64,000 bases of DNA from Nissolia schottii (lineage: Eukaryota > Streptophyta > Magnoliopsida > Fabales > Fabaceae). A model generated the notes under the pieces. That model did not search any database. It had not been told where the DNA came from and saw only the letters and a list, made by a program, of their open reading frames with translations. The position numbers and the translations under genes were made by a program. The stretch is taken from positions 189,478-253,477 of the forward strand of contig QANU01064415.1 of NCBI GenBank assembly GCA_003254905.1. Direction: 5' to 3'. Every line of letters starts with the position of its first letter. Position 1 is the first letter of the stretch. Positions 26,019 through 38,000 of the stretch are shown in pieces.

Positions 26019-26444
26019 CACTACAAGAAAATAGCTCATTACCGTCAACATTACCGTCGGACGCGAACACACGGTAAAGTGGTCGATGGTAATCATTTTA
26101 CTGTCAGAAAATGAAACCGACGGTAATTACCGTCGGTATAAACCGACGTAAACCGGTTCATATTTGAGTATATTTGAACCGGTTTACCGTCGGTTCTAGG
26201 CGACGGTAATATAATAATATTTTATTCGTGTTCATTACCGTGGGATATATCCGACGGTAATAATTAAATATTTTTAAAAAATAAAATTGTTTATAATTTT
26301 GTATTATTTGTTTTAATAAATGACTATAATCATATCAATCAAAAATTTCATTTAATTTTTGTAATTTATAAATATATTAAAATTTATATTTAATAACTAA
26401 TTAAATATTTATATGTTATGTGGTGGACAACATATATTCCGTTT
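26019..26444 (+). mobile_element. CACTA (En/Spm) transposon terminus, partial
   Basis: The block begins CACTACAAGAAAATAG, the canonical plant CACTA terminal inverted repeat. It continues with closely spaced subterminal repeats of ACCGTCGG and CCGACGGTAA in both orientations (26036-26260), typical transposase-binding sites of this superfamily. The uninterrupted sequence in the second core copy (28071-28079) shows the insertion point just after TATTC. The other CACTA end is not present: the block runs to a single N at 26445 and the next core copy follows at once. Confidence 0.85.
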
Positions 26445-26445
26445 N

Positions 26446-28101
26446 TTGACCTGGATCGTGTGGAAGTGCGTATAGATTTTTCTAAGCCATCAAGTTCTGG
26501 CACTGGGGTTAGGGTACCAGAACCCACGTCGAAAAGTTATAGCATCTGTCACAATAGATCCATCGACGTTGTAAGCATCAACAGTATCAACTTCATATGG
26601 GCATGAATTATCAAAGTATTGTAATGCACTCAACCAATATGGCAAGTCATTGTAGGATTGTTCCCAATTGCCATAGAATTGTGTAATTGTCTTTTGCTTT
26701 GCAACCCAAGCTTTTCTATATGATAACCAATATCCTTCGCGGTCCATAACAGTTGCTTGGATGGACTTTATAGGCATTGTTGGCTTTGCCCTTATCTGTG
26801 CCAATATCATGGCAACGATTTTGAAAGAACTCAACTTTGAGTGGTCGCATGTAAGCCACGTAGCAAGGCAAGTATGAGGGCCATTGTATTTTGTGACCTC
26901 TTAAAAGCAACTATTTTTTTTTCAGTATGACCCAATAAGCCATTGACATCCTTGACCAAAGTTCTTGCATTTGTAGAAGTATGTCGTCGATTCAGACTTT
27001 TTAATTTTGTAATCCACCCTAATGTGCAACCAATGGCTTACAACTTCTTTAAATGCATCCTTATCAGCAAAATACTTCCCTACATAGAGATCATCACCTG
27101 CAAAATAATTATTATTCAAATCTCCAAAATCATATGCACGCATCCCCTCAACATCAAAGGTGTGCAAGAAAGCTGGTGGATCATCCGATTGTGCATTTTC
27201 TTCATCATCTGTAACATTTAATAAACTCATTAATTAATTAAATGTAATAACAGAGAATTTAATTATAATTATAATTTATTTGGCTACTAAATTACAATTT
27301 TTAGTCAACAAATTTGCAGTTCTGATATACAATATCCTCTTCACGAGGCGAGCATAGAGCATACTTTGCATATCTATTAATATACATAATTAATTTGAGA
27401 TATAATATTGTTGGACCCATTTTAGTACAAAATATTTCCATTTTTGTTTAATTGACTTGACATTAATTTATAAACAATTAATTATATAAACCCATTAGTT
27501 AAATGTAATTATAATTACAATTACAATTATAATTTATTTAGCAACTAAATTTATATAAGAGTACATGAATTGTCGTTAGTTCCATCGCTTTCATAAATGT
27601 CACTTTCATGCTCGCTCCAGCTTGCTTCATTATTTTCATCTGTGAACAACTCATCATCTGACAATAATGCTGGTTCAACGTCTTGTTGATGCACTTCATT
27701 TGAACTTGGACCAGTATTTAAATCAACATTCGCACAAACCTCCTTGAAGTTCACAAACATATCAATACCACTAAGATGTGTCTTATAATTTTCGTATAAA
27801 TAAAACATCTGTTGCACTTGGAGGTCATTTGATATTGTAACATGTCAATATTTTATCAACTCATTCATTAAAGACATTGAAGCTTTATATCTTAATCTTG
27901 CACGCCACACATCTTTAGAAAATGAGAAGATATTGCTCTACACAAATCTGAGAATAACATAGACGGCCAAATTGCAATAAACTCGACATCATTTTCACTA
28001 ATAAACTCAACACCCTCCATATTATTCTTTTGCACAAAATCATTATAAAAAATAAATGCAGCACCTCCCCTATTCATTTTTTTATCAAAACAAAAATACA
28101 A
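26446..28101 (-). pseudogene. MuDR-type transposase, N-terminal part, copy 2
   Basis: Nearly identical to 24383-26018, with differences of a few percent by eye: for example DLPYWLSALQ here against DLPYSLSALQ, and TVDAYNVDG against TTDAYNIDG. This copy is not cut by the CACTA sequence and keeps the 5' part up to 28101 (MNRGGAAFIFYNDF...). Domains: N-terminal acidic region 27817-27551, Mutator DNA-binding domain 27230-26922, conserved SYRKAWVAKQK block 26834-26490. As in copy 1, nothing of the DDE catalytic domain remains. Confidence 0.75.
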
Positions 28102-28490
28102 ACAACTAATTTTTTTTTGAGAAATAAGAAAAGAGAAGAGAATAACAAATAGGATGAAGAAGAGAAGAATAGATATAAGAGAAATGAGAGGATGAATAAG
28201 AGAAGAATGAGAGAATGGTTATGTGAGAAATTATGAGAGAATGATTATGTGAGAAATTTTTTGTGAGAAATAAGAATGAAAAAGTGAAGAGGAAGAAGTG
28301 CCATTTTATAGCCGAGGATGGAGTGCAATTGGTTCTGTTTTCTTCTCACCTTTCTTCTTCGTAGTGTTAATTTTGACTTGCAGGGAGGTTTTAAATCACC
28401 ACACACTTGACAATTTCAGTACCTTTTCCTTGCTCATCGACATACGTACTGTTAACGCTGAAATTGCTATGCATGAAGGCGATTTTAGTA

Positions 28491-29114
28491 TACGACAACT
28501 TTTTTTTGAAAATGTACTAAAGCCGCTATAAAGCATGACTATGTCAATATCTTTGTCCATAAATTTATAATTTTTTTTTATCATACGCATATTACATGCA
28601 ATGCAATTGTAGTATTTAAAGGAACATAGTTGTAAATTTTCCTTGAAGAAACATTTCCGTGGTTGATGTTAGGCACACCCACTCAGCAAAAAGCAAGGGA
28701 CTCCACGTTGTACGAGGCTTGCTTTCCCATGAGCTGAGTTGGGCTGGTAGGGCAGTTTATAACAGATCAATAGAGGGGAGAGAGAGATGCATCTTGTTTG
28801 TTTGTCGGCAGCAATGTGGAAGGATACAAGAGGATACTGGATCCTACCCCGCGCCGATACATACGGCTAGCTACTACTATATATGCTGTATGCATGCATG
28901 CATTGCCTTCAAGCAGTGCCAGCGAGACAACAAACCACGTCAGATTGTGGTGTTGTGGATGACTCTTTTCCTTCTTCCTTTTTCTTTTTTTTTTTTAATA
29001 AAAAAAACCCACTTGGATTGTGTTATAGTAGAAAAATAAAATGGAAGTTGGGGATTAGGGATGAGGGAGTGGGACCAAGACTGACTTTTAGATGGTATAT
29101 CAGAAGGTGATTAT
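28491..29114. other. Intergenic, mixed composition
   Basis: No gene recognised. 28650-28950 is less AT-rich than its surroundings and contains a GCATGCATGCATGC run near 28892, but no open frame resembles a known family. It could be an untranslated transcript or old repeat. Confidence 0.45.
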
Positions 29115-29395
29115 TTAAATAGTTTATGTTATTTAATTTATTTATTTTTGATAATTTTATAATTAAATTTATTAAAATTTGTTATTATTTTATTTTTATA
29201 TAATATTAATAAATATTTGTAAGTTATTTGAACTTATGATGCACCTTTTTATAAATATTATATTAAAAAATATTAATTTATCACATTAAATTATATAATT
29301 TATTAATATGTTATATTAAATTATAAAATAATAATAAAATTTAATAAATTTAATTATAAAAATGTTAAAAGAGTAAATAAATTAAATAACATAAT
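29115..29395. repeat. AT-rich foldback (MITE-like)
   Basis: The left arm (GTTATTTAATTTATTTATTT near 29128, ATAATTAAATTTATTAAA near 29159) is matched in reverse by the right arm (TTTAATAAATTTAATTAT near 29339, AATAAATTAAATAACAT near 29374). Arms are about 70-80 bp with few mismatches around an AT-rich core. It is non-coding and lies about 750 bp upstream of the bHLH start codon. Confidence 0.6.
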
Positions 29396-29949
29396 GTATT
29401 TATCTCTGGTCCTGAGAAACCACCATATGTGAAAAATGCTCCATATTTACTTGCTTTAACAACAATAATAATAATAATAAATGAAAGGAAGGAAGGTATA
29501 AAGAAAGAAAGAATGGATTGGAGACAAAAAAAAAGGGTTCTTTTCTTTTGATGTTTCGATTCGATTAAATTAAATAAGAGTTCAAAATGGGAAATGGCAA
29601 ATGAGAGAGGGTGGAGGACTTTTATTTGTATATATAATATGAGAAATATTATGTGTACATTCAATTTTATACTCCCATACATACATCATTAATAATGCGT
29701 AAGCTTTATTTTTATGAGTGCACAAAAATTATAAACTTATAGATGATATTTTCAATTATACTTAATTAAGTGCATAAACATTACAAACATTAAAATATAA
29801 ACTTTATGTATATAAATATATGGTGTATGTATGATGTATATTTTTTGGTGTACGTGTAGTGAGATTCATATAATATATATAAAAGAAGGGGATACTATGA
29901 ATGAAGCCACGTTTGGTATGATAGGTGGGTGGAATCTGAATGAGATGGG

Positions 29950-29955
29950 CACGTG
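29950..29955. promoter_or_regulatory. G-box (CACGTG) upstream of bHLH gene
   Basis: A palindromic CACGTG lies 188 bp before the bHLH start codon. G-boxes are bound by bHLH and bZIP factors, so auto- or cross-regulation is possible; that is inference. Confidence 0.4.
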
Positions 29956-30142
29956 AGGAGGCAGTGGGATGTCACGGGCCACTTGTGTAATAATAATAAT
30001 AATAAAAAAAGTAAATAAACGTATCCTAAACTATTCTACAAGTGGCATCCCCCATCCAATAGGATCGAATGCCTTTGCATCTATTCCTATTTTCCATTCG
30101 CCATTTCCATCCAACTCGGTGAGGTTCTGAGGTCAGCGCAGC

Positions 30143-33100
30143 ATGTATCCCTCTTCTTCATCGTCGTCGTCGTCCCAGTCCCACAACTCCACCATATCCC
30201 AAAGCGGGTTGACCCGGTATGGGTCGGCGCCGGGGTCTCTGCTGACGACGGCGGTGGATGCGGTGATAGGGGGGTCCCGCCCTCTCGGGATGGGAATGGG
30301 GATGGGCGGCCACTACTTCTCTGGGGAGTCCTCCGATCAGTCCACTTCCAAATTAGCAGTCAACAACAACTCCAACTCATCGGATCCCAAAGAGAACAAC
30401 AAGCTCAGGCCCTACGGACTCCAGGATGCCTTCGGCGGCGGATCTTCTTCCGCCTTGCTCCGCCAGAGGAGCTCCCCCGCTGGCTTCCTCTCCCATCTCG
30501 CCAACTCCTCCTCCTCCTCCTCCTCCTCACATCCACATGACACCACCCGTATGTCTCTCTCTCTCTCTCTCTCATTTTCTGAATTGTTTATTATTTCTTT
30601 TTGGTCTTTATTTTTATTTCCCGTGGGCGCGCGCATTCCTCACTCAGCCGCCCCACCAAAAGTAAACCTTTATTAACATTAAATAAATTTAATGTATTCT
30701 TTTTTATTTGTTAGTGTCGATTGAATATTTTATAAATAAAATTTAATTTTTCATAAAAAAAAGTATTATTATTATTATTATTATTATGTAATGAATGGTA
30801 CTATAAGAATTCTTTGTTATAGTTAGTTAGTTGGGACTAACTTGATGTCATGAATGGGATTGGGGAGCAGCGGGGGGGTTCACGATCACGAGGGGCAGGT
30901 TGAAGTCTCAATTGAGCTTCACGGGGGCCCAAGATTGTCTTTCTCAGATATCGGAGGTGGTCAGCGGCGACGACCATGTTGTTCTGGATGCCTCCACCTC
31001 TGACCATCATGGCGGTGGTTACGGCTCCTCCTCCTCCCCCTCGTTCGCCATGGACCCCTGGGACAACTCCAACTCCAACTCCATCGCCTTCTCTGCCTCC
31101 AAACGCCCCAAACACATTGATGGCGACATTCTCAACTGTCTCAACGCCTTGGATTCTCAGGTACTCACGCTCACTCCTTCCTTATTTTGCATTGCACTTG
31201 TCTTGTACACCATAATGCCTGTGGTATCATTAATTTGGGTCTCTTCACCATTCTGATTCCTTGTCCTCTTCAGTATAGTCTGCCACAAACAACTCTCGAA
31301 ATGGCAACAATGGAGAAGCTATTGCATATTCCTGAGGATTCTGTCCCTTGTAAAATCCGTGCTAAGCGAGGCTGTGCCACTCATCCACGCAGCATTGCAG
31401 AACGGGTCGGTCAACTTCTCATCCCTCATTTGCATGCTTGTATCATTAAAACATCATCATCATCCTCTTTTCTATTTTTCATTTTTCTTACAATAAGGGT
31501 GTATTTGGTTGGAGGTAAAAATGGGAAAAGGTGAAGTGTGTCGTATGTCGTGTTGAGTGGTTATTGATGTGAGACAAATGTGTTTGCAGCTCTATTAATC
31601 AAAATCCATTATCTATGGTTATCAATTTTCATGTATTCAGGAGAGAAGAACTAGAATAAGCGGGAAGCTGAAGAAATTACAAGACCTTGTGCCCAATATG
31701 GATAAGGTAATGCTACTTTCTTCCTCAGCCATGCACTTCCGCCTAGCTGCATCCTTTAGCTATAGTATTGGTGCTACTACTTAAGGTTTAAGGAGTATCG
31801 TCTATTGGACTACAATCCACTGCTTATTAGTTCTGATTGACTTTTAAATGTAAATTAAGATGCTGCTGCTGCATATCTATGAGTCCTTGTATAAAATGCT
31901 AAATCCTGAAAAAAGGTTTTATGTTCAACTTGCAAATAAATAGTGAGGTAAGATAGAAGTTTGATTTGTTTACACACACCATTCATCGTTGAAGAATCCA
32001 TGTTTTCCTTTGGCAGTCAATTTCAAATTTTCATTGCATGCTCAATCTTCTTATAGTTCCTGTGCATGAATTTGAGGACAGATTAGAATACATTTGACTA
32101 CTATAGAGCCATTGAGGATACAAATTTGTGACACATAAATTGCCAAAACATAAAAAATAAAAAAAATAAAATAAAATTGATAAGTTATATTGAGAGACTT
32201 CCTGGACACAAGTTAGCTCCATTAAGTGTCTCACAAGATAGATGGGTGAGCCTCGGCGCAACAGAAAGGTTGCTGTCTTGTGACCTTGTAGTCACGTATT
32301 CAAATTCTGAAAATAGCCTATTCGTTTGCAGGGGTGAGGGTGCCTACATCTACCCTCCCCAAAATCTAATAGATGAGATCCTCGTGCACTGGACCACCCT
32401 TTTATGCATCTCACAAGGTCTACTTCCAAACATTTCCTTAAGTAAATAAAATTCAAGTTACATCAGTTTGTAACTACCGAGTATCCTTTGTGTAAATTAT
32501 ATTATATGATTTTGTTTGGATATATGGCTTAATCTTATTTGTCAGTAAATAGCTCATGCAATGAAAACATTATTTTTTAAGTATATATCTCCTATAGATG
32601 GGTGTCTTCACTTGAATAATTGAATCAGGAAAAGCAGCATATGTTAATACGATATAATTTTCATGTCAGATTGTTGTGTAAGGTACACACTACATGTGGC
32701 TTAATTTTGTTTGAAAATGTTGCTGTAGCAAACAAGCTATGCAGACATGCTGGATTTGGCTGTTCAGCATATTAAAGGTCTTCAATGTCAAGTCCAGGTT
32801 TGTAAGAGTACCATAGCATTTACTGTGTAGAACAGTCTATTGCCTCTGCATATTCACAAATAAAATATGCTTCATAGGAATGTAGCATTCTTAAAAGTTA
32901 ACATCTTCCCAGATAGATTAGGGCATAACTGTTTAAGTGTAACATGTATGGAGGCTTATTTTAGTATGTATGGCCCTACATTTTCATCCATTCTCTTTAT
33001 CATCATTTTGTTGTCAGTCAGATATTGTAAACCTTACTTATTTTACCCTTCCTCAAAGGCCGAAAGAAAATGTAACAAACTCTATCAGTGATAAAACTAT

Positions 33101-33809
33101 TTAAATAAAAGGCCAAAATGCTCAAACTAGAGCACACTAAATATTGGAGAAATACAACTGCATATACAATTTGGGCTTAAATTTTTGCATCAGCAACCAT
33201 ACTTTGTGTAAGCCTTATCATACTAGATGAAGTCAGGTTGAAGGTGTAAACCTCTGAAAGTGAAAAAGAATAAGAAAGGATTGAATGTGAAAAATCACGG
33301 TGAAACACTGCACTTGAACCAAGAATGTAGTTGTTCTCCTACCTCAGCCCTTGATTTATATATGTTAACAAAACATGAATTATACCTCATACTCTTGGTG
33401 TGCTCATTAAAGACTTATTAACTCTTGTGAGAAGCCAATTCCACCTAGTAGGTAAAGACTTTATTGTTGTAAGAGCAAGAAAAGGCAACTGCTATATATT
33501 ATCACCTGAGCTATTTATATTAAAAGTTTAGCTAAAGTGGAAAACAGTGTTAACCACAAAGCTGAGAGGTATAGAGCTAACAACTTTTTCATTTTATGAG
33601 AGCATCTAAGTATTTCTCTATTCTTGTTATCGTAGTTTTTAGTAACGGTGGTAGGTGATCTGTGATATAATGAAAATTTCTTATCTTTAAGCATAAGCAT
33701 TACAGAGCATACATTATGATCTTTTGACTAAATCATCTTCTCCACCCTCTTTCAGAAGCTTCACAGTGAACTTGAGAGTTGCACTTGTGGATGCAAACCA
33801 AGCACATAA
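30143..33809 (+). CDS. bHLH transcription factor, FBH/AKS group (bHLH80/81-like; 6 exons, 338 aa)
   Basis: Exons: 30143-30548, 30871-31160, 31274-31405, 31641-31706, 32729-32797, 33756-33809; joined frame open, GT/AG borders. The N-terminus is Ser-rich, with LTRYGSAPGSLL (about residues 24-35), the 14-3-3/phosphorylation-type motif shared by AKS/FBH proteins, then RQRSSPAGFLSHLA (about 105-118), FTITRGRLKSQLSF after the first intron, SQISEVV and SKRPKHIDGD. The bHLH domain spans about residues 263-318: basic stretch KRGCATHPRSIAERERRTRI, helix 1 KLKKLQDLVP, helix 2 YADMLDLAVQHIKGLQCQVQ. Arabidopsis relatives activate CONSTANS (FBH1-4) or guard-cell K+-channel genes (AKS1-3). The Cys-rich C-terminus ESCTCGCKPST is also typical. 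Which paralogue it is cannot be decided here. Its long fourth intron hosts a SINE. Confidence 0.9.
32238..32408 (+). mobile_element. Au-family SINE in an intron of the bHLH gene
   Basis: A tRNA-derived head is readable: A-box region CCTCGGCGCAACAG (32251-32264), GTTGCTGTCTTGTGACCTTG, B-box region GTATTCAAATTCTG (32296-32309), then the Au-type body (GCAGGGGTGAGGGTGCCTAC, TACCCTCCCC, GTGCACTGGACC) ending in a short T-run. A 9-bp target-site duplication, TCTCACAAG, flanks it at 32229-32237 and 32409-32417. It is in the same orientation as the gene, between exons 4 and 5. Confidence 0.88.
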
Positions 33810-34780
33810 CGTGTACTACTATACTGGTTTCCGAGATTCCGTGGCAACGAGCATAGAATTCAAGGTTTTGATGGCAAAGAATGAAAACTGATTTTGTACC
33901 TTCCTCTGACATGAAAAAGCAGGAATTGAAAGATTGTAGTTATCAATTCTACAATTGTACATAATGGATGTTTGTAAACTGTTAGTCTAGAAAAGGTTCT
34001 TTTTCTTTTCCTCAAGAATTGAGAAGTGTCTTTCAAAGTTGAGATTGAAATCCTGTTGAGATTGATTTCTTTTCTTGTTTGGGTATGCCTGATACAATGA
34101 ATAATCTTTTTTTTATGGTATCAGAACTGGAATAGAAGTGTGCATTGGCTTCTCGGTTCGATCTTGGCATATGATGTCATGATGATGATATGAAAAAGAA
34201 CGAAATTGGTTTTTCTAACCAATGACCATATCGTAATCAAAACATGAAGGCAATTAATTTCATCATGTTGGACTATTTTTGTCTTTGTAATCAAAATCTT
34301 GAGACAAAAATAACCTTTTTCGTGGTCTTATTTAACCGAAACAGAAATATTCATACTCATGGAATAGATGAATCCCCATTCCGCCACATCAAATATAATT
34401 CAAGAGCTTGAAATGTTAAATTAAAATAAGATCAATTAATTACCTCTTTCATAGTACGCTACTTACTTAAGTGCACTTTGTCAGCCTGCCGTGTTCCTCG
34501 TTTGATACACTGCATATACCGATAAAAAAAAATTCATGATTAATCGTGTTTAAGTGTGTTTGAGTTATATCGGAGAGTTTCATATATTTTAAAAGGAGTT
34601 TGAAAAATATTAAAGTTTAGTAGTTTGATATCAATAAATAAAAATATTAAGGATTTATTATAAATATTTAATTTTATACATATATATGCTGTGTTTATCT
34701 CATAAAATTTTAAAATTAATGTGTCATCGTATCACATATTGTGTCGTGTCTCGTGTCGGTGTTAGTGATTTCCAACTACT
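33810..34780. other. bHLH 3' flank and intergenic spacer
   Basis: Contains the probable bHLH 3' UTR (to about 34020) and AT-rich spacer. No gene or clear repeat is seen. Confidence 0.5.
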
Positions 34781-34788
34781 TATATAAG
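34781..34788 (+). promoter_or_regulatory. TATA-like box of the lipase gene
   Basis: TATATAAG lies about 315 bp upstream of the lipase start codon at 35096. Position and sequence suit a plant TATA box if the 5' UTR is long, but no transcript evidence is available. Confidence 0.35.
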
Positions 34789-35095
34789 GAAGAAGAAAAA
34801 AAATTAAAGGAAAGGCGATTTCTCCCCGTGTCCAGTGTTAAATGTCACCAGTTTAAAAAGCGAACGAAAATAATAGCATTTGGAGAACACAAATTGAGTT
34901 GAGGTAAGCTGAGGTGTTGTGTTCGATAGAGCGCACAATTGATTCCTAACTAAATCATTCAATTCAGTTAAAATTGAAAATTGCATCACATCACATGACT
35001 CCCTTTCCCTCACGTGCTTGCTGGCTGATTTTGCAATCTTGTGTTGTTGACATTAGCAGAGGGCGCAAGGGGCAGAGGGCATTTCATTGATTTTG

Positions 35096-38000
35096 ATGGG
35101 GATTGGGTGGGTGTCATTGTCATGGTCATGGTCGAATGTGAGATCGGTGAGCATCGTGTGTGGAGTGTGCAATCTATCGGTCTTCCTCATCGGCCTGCTC
35201 TTCCTCCTCTGCCGCTCCTCTCTCCTCCCCCCTTTCCTCGCCGTCTCCCTCGCCGCTCTCCTTCGCTTGCTCGTTATGCTTCTAACCGCCTTCGCCCAGC
35301 ACGCCGCTGCGTCCGTCATCCTCCACGCTCCCTCCGACACCTCCCCCGATGCCCTTCTCCGCCTCCAGCGACGGGTGCCTCCCACGCTCACTCCTTCTTG
35401 TTTCATTCTTTTGATTGATTCATGAATTGGCACCATTCATTCATTCGTGTGTGTTTCGAACAGGTTAGTTATAAGAGATGGCTTTGGTGGAGTCGATGTT
35501 CAGTGTTCGTGATAGTTCTTCAGTTTCTCTGTGCTGGTTACCTTCTGCTCACGTCTTCTAACTATTTCTCCAACTCCAATTCCGCTGCTTGTGTTTTAGG
35601 TAGGTGAGTTCCTTCCTTCCTCTTTGCTTTCTCCTTCTCCTTCTTCTTAATTACTATTCGTTCATAGCACAATTTGTTTTGCTTACACATCACTCAAATG
35701 CATTTTGTTTAATAGTGATCAAGTTCAGGATCATTTGCTGTGGTTGGTTTCTCTCAGAATCTTACAGCTGTGCAATTATTATAATGCAGAATTGAATTGG
35801 AACTCTGACTGGTGGATGCAGAAGTTGCTATATTTATTCGTGATCATGGTGTGTTTCGTTGCTGTACTGCAGTGTTTTACAGGAGCTGATGTTCTAAGAT
35901 GGAGATCTTTCTATGAAACCCATGATCATGCTTGGAAATGCCATTATAGGGAGGTGTTCGACAATGGCATACGTGAGACCTTGTGTTGCCTTGGCCGGGT
36001 CAAATACTTGTATAAACCTGTGGTTTGAATTACTCATAAAATGTTCCTACTATATTTTAATTCTGACCTCTGATCCTTTAATCACTCCTGTAGGAGTGCA
36101 TTGGAAGAAGATGAAGTCTATTCTGTTGCAAGATTATTAGGTGATCTTGTTGCTTATCGTGCTGCGGGAACTGGACATATTGAACTCTTGGCAGGTTTGC
36201 TCAAATTTTACTCCGGAACATGCTGGCCTTTTTCTGGTTGGCATATGCCATGCCTGAATTGATTTTATATTTTGGAAACTACACTATATACACCGGATTT
36301 TTACGAAGAAAATGAGTAAGTGTGCTGATGGTTCTTGCTATCAGTGGAGGATTTGCGGTAGCCTGTTTTATATAAGGTGGGTATAATATCATCATTAAAA
36401 CAAAACAGGAAAATATAACATAATTTACCACATCAACCAACAACAAACAAGAAGGATTGGCTAGGCCATTCGGTTTTTTTTTTTCTTTTGTTTTTGTCAA
36501 TGCACTTGATGAGCACAGTAAATGTACCGTATTTGCTGATATATCAGCTGTCTTGCATTTTGTGTTGATGTTCTTCAATGGCCAGGATCAGGAGCACGTG
36601 GTTTGAGTTGAGGGATGTAGCTATTGCGAGATTTGTACTATTATCAAAATAGTAGAATTTGTGTTTGTGGGTTATCTTTCCAATGGATGGCATCATATAT
36701 TATTACAATAATGTTGACAACACCATTTTTTTTTTTTACTTGGAACATAGCCGAACCCAATTTGACTTTACCTTCACGCTACCTCTTTGTAGTGTGTCAC
36801 ATTGAAATTTATTTTGTTTAGGTTTAGCTTTACTTCAAAGCCAAGGAGAATCTTTGGAATCCTATGAGGAATCCACCGAAGCACCAGAGATACGAATTAG
36901 GGAGGCTGCAGCTCTTCATAAGTTTGCTGAAGCGGCATACACAGTATTAATAAAAGCTTATTCCTGACTAACGTTTTATTTGTACAACTTGGTGTGAACA
37001 TACATCCTCTGCTCAATGATGCAGGGCCCATTGCTTGATCTTGGACGAAATCCTTTCATATTTCCATGTGCATGGCTCTATAGACAAGGGATTTTGTCTC
37101 CTTGGTCACGCAATAGGTGATATTTTATTGGATATTCAATTTTATGGTTTATATAACTAAATACATAGTAACTTTGTAAATGGTTTAATAATAAAACCTT
37201 TTGGGTCATGGGAGTCTTTGTACTAGTTCTTAATAACTTAGAAATGGTCTATGAACTGTAGAGAGTATCCTATGTATCAAAGGTATACATCATCATTGGA
37301 GGGCTATAACGTATTTATGCATTTCTCTAGTTTGATTGATCCTCCACACTTTATCCATTCATTTTCTTTGGAAAATTCATTTGTATTTTTTTGTCTTGTA
37401 GTAGTTTAGTATACATAAATTCGATGAACATTTTATTTCTTTTTACCTTTATCCATTTTCAACATTGCAAATTTGTGCTCCTATTCATTGTATTAGACGA
37501 CCTGTATTGGATGGTGATAACTGGTGGCGAGGTCATGCAGCGGCCTTTTTAAAGTATGTTAATTTGCCTCCAGAAGTGCTCAGACATGGCCGAGTCAGCC
37601 AGGTTAGAAAATTTAAATATCCAAATATGCTCTACATGAGATGCTTTGGTCACAGGTTTATCATACAAAGTGCAGAAGAATGATATTTAGTAGGGAAGGG
37701 CACTAGGTTTTTCAAGTATGAAAACGGACATGGATATTAATAAGCATTTAATTTTGATGCAACTGTGATCCCATTTAATCCTCCATATACATGGCGTTTG
37801 AAGTACTAGGTGTAAGAGTCAAACATGTTTGCTAATGTAGCAATATATGATTGGATGCCTATGTAAAAACATTTTACATTGTCATTGCATCAAAATTAAA
37901 CTCTATCAGTAATAATAGATAACATAGTGCTGAGATGATGTTGCTGCCATCATGTTTGAAATGTTAGTGTCTAAGGGAGCTCATCATCAATAATCAAACA

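Larger units (their letters stand above)
21634..28490. mobile_element. Composite MULE-PMD element 1 (duplicated core)
   Basis: Left end: hairpin modules at 21634-21664, 21702-21731 and 21781-21811. Right end: modules at 28388-28419 (degenerate) and 28458-28488. Inside, a plant-mobile-domain gene runs rightward (22370-24110) towards a MuDR-type transposase fragment running leftward, and the transposase part is present twice (24383-26018 and 26446-28075). A CACTA-type terminus begins at 26019 at the end of the first copy. Just inside both ends are similar pyrimidine-rich stretches after CCTATAAGTAG (left) and GGCTATAAAATGG (right, reverse strand), possibly promoters for the two converging genes. 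Outer boundaries and target-site duplication are not resolved. Confidence 0.65.

Noticed and set aside
34110-34140. ATGGTATCAGAACTGG, resembling a copia primer-binding site
   Set aside because: No LTR end or repeat lies next to it, so it is most likely chance similarity.
35053-35436. 127-codon minus-strand frame opposite lipase exon 1
   Set aside because: Mirror of the GC-rich first exon; the plus strand has spliced, conserved lipase coding sequence.
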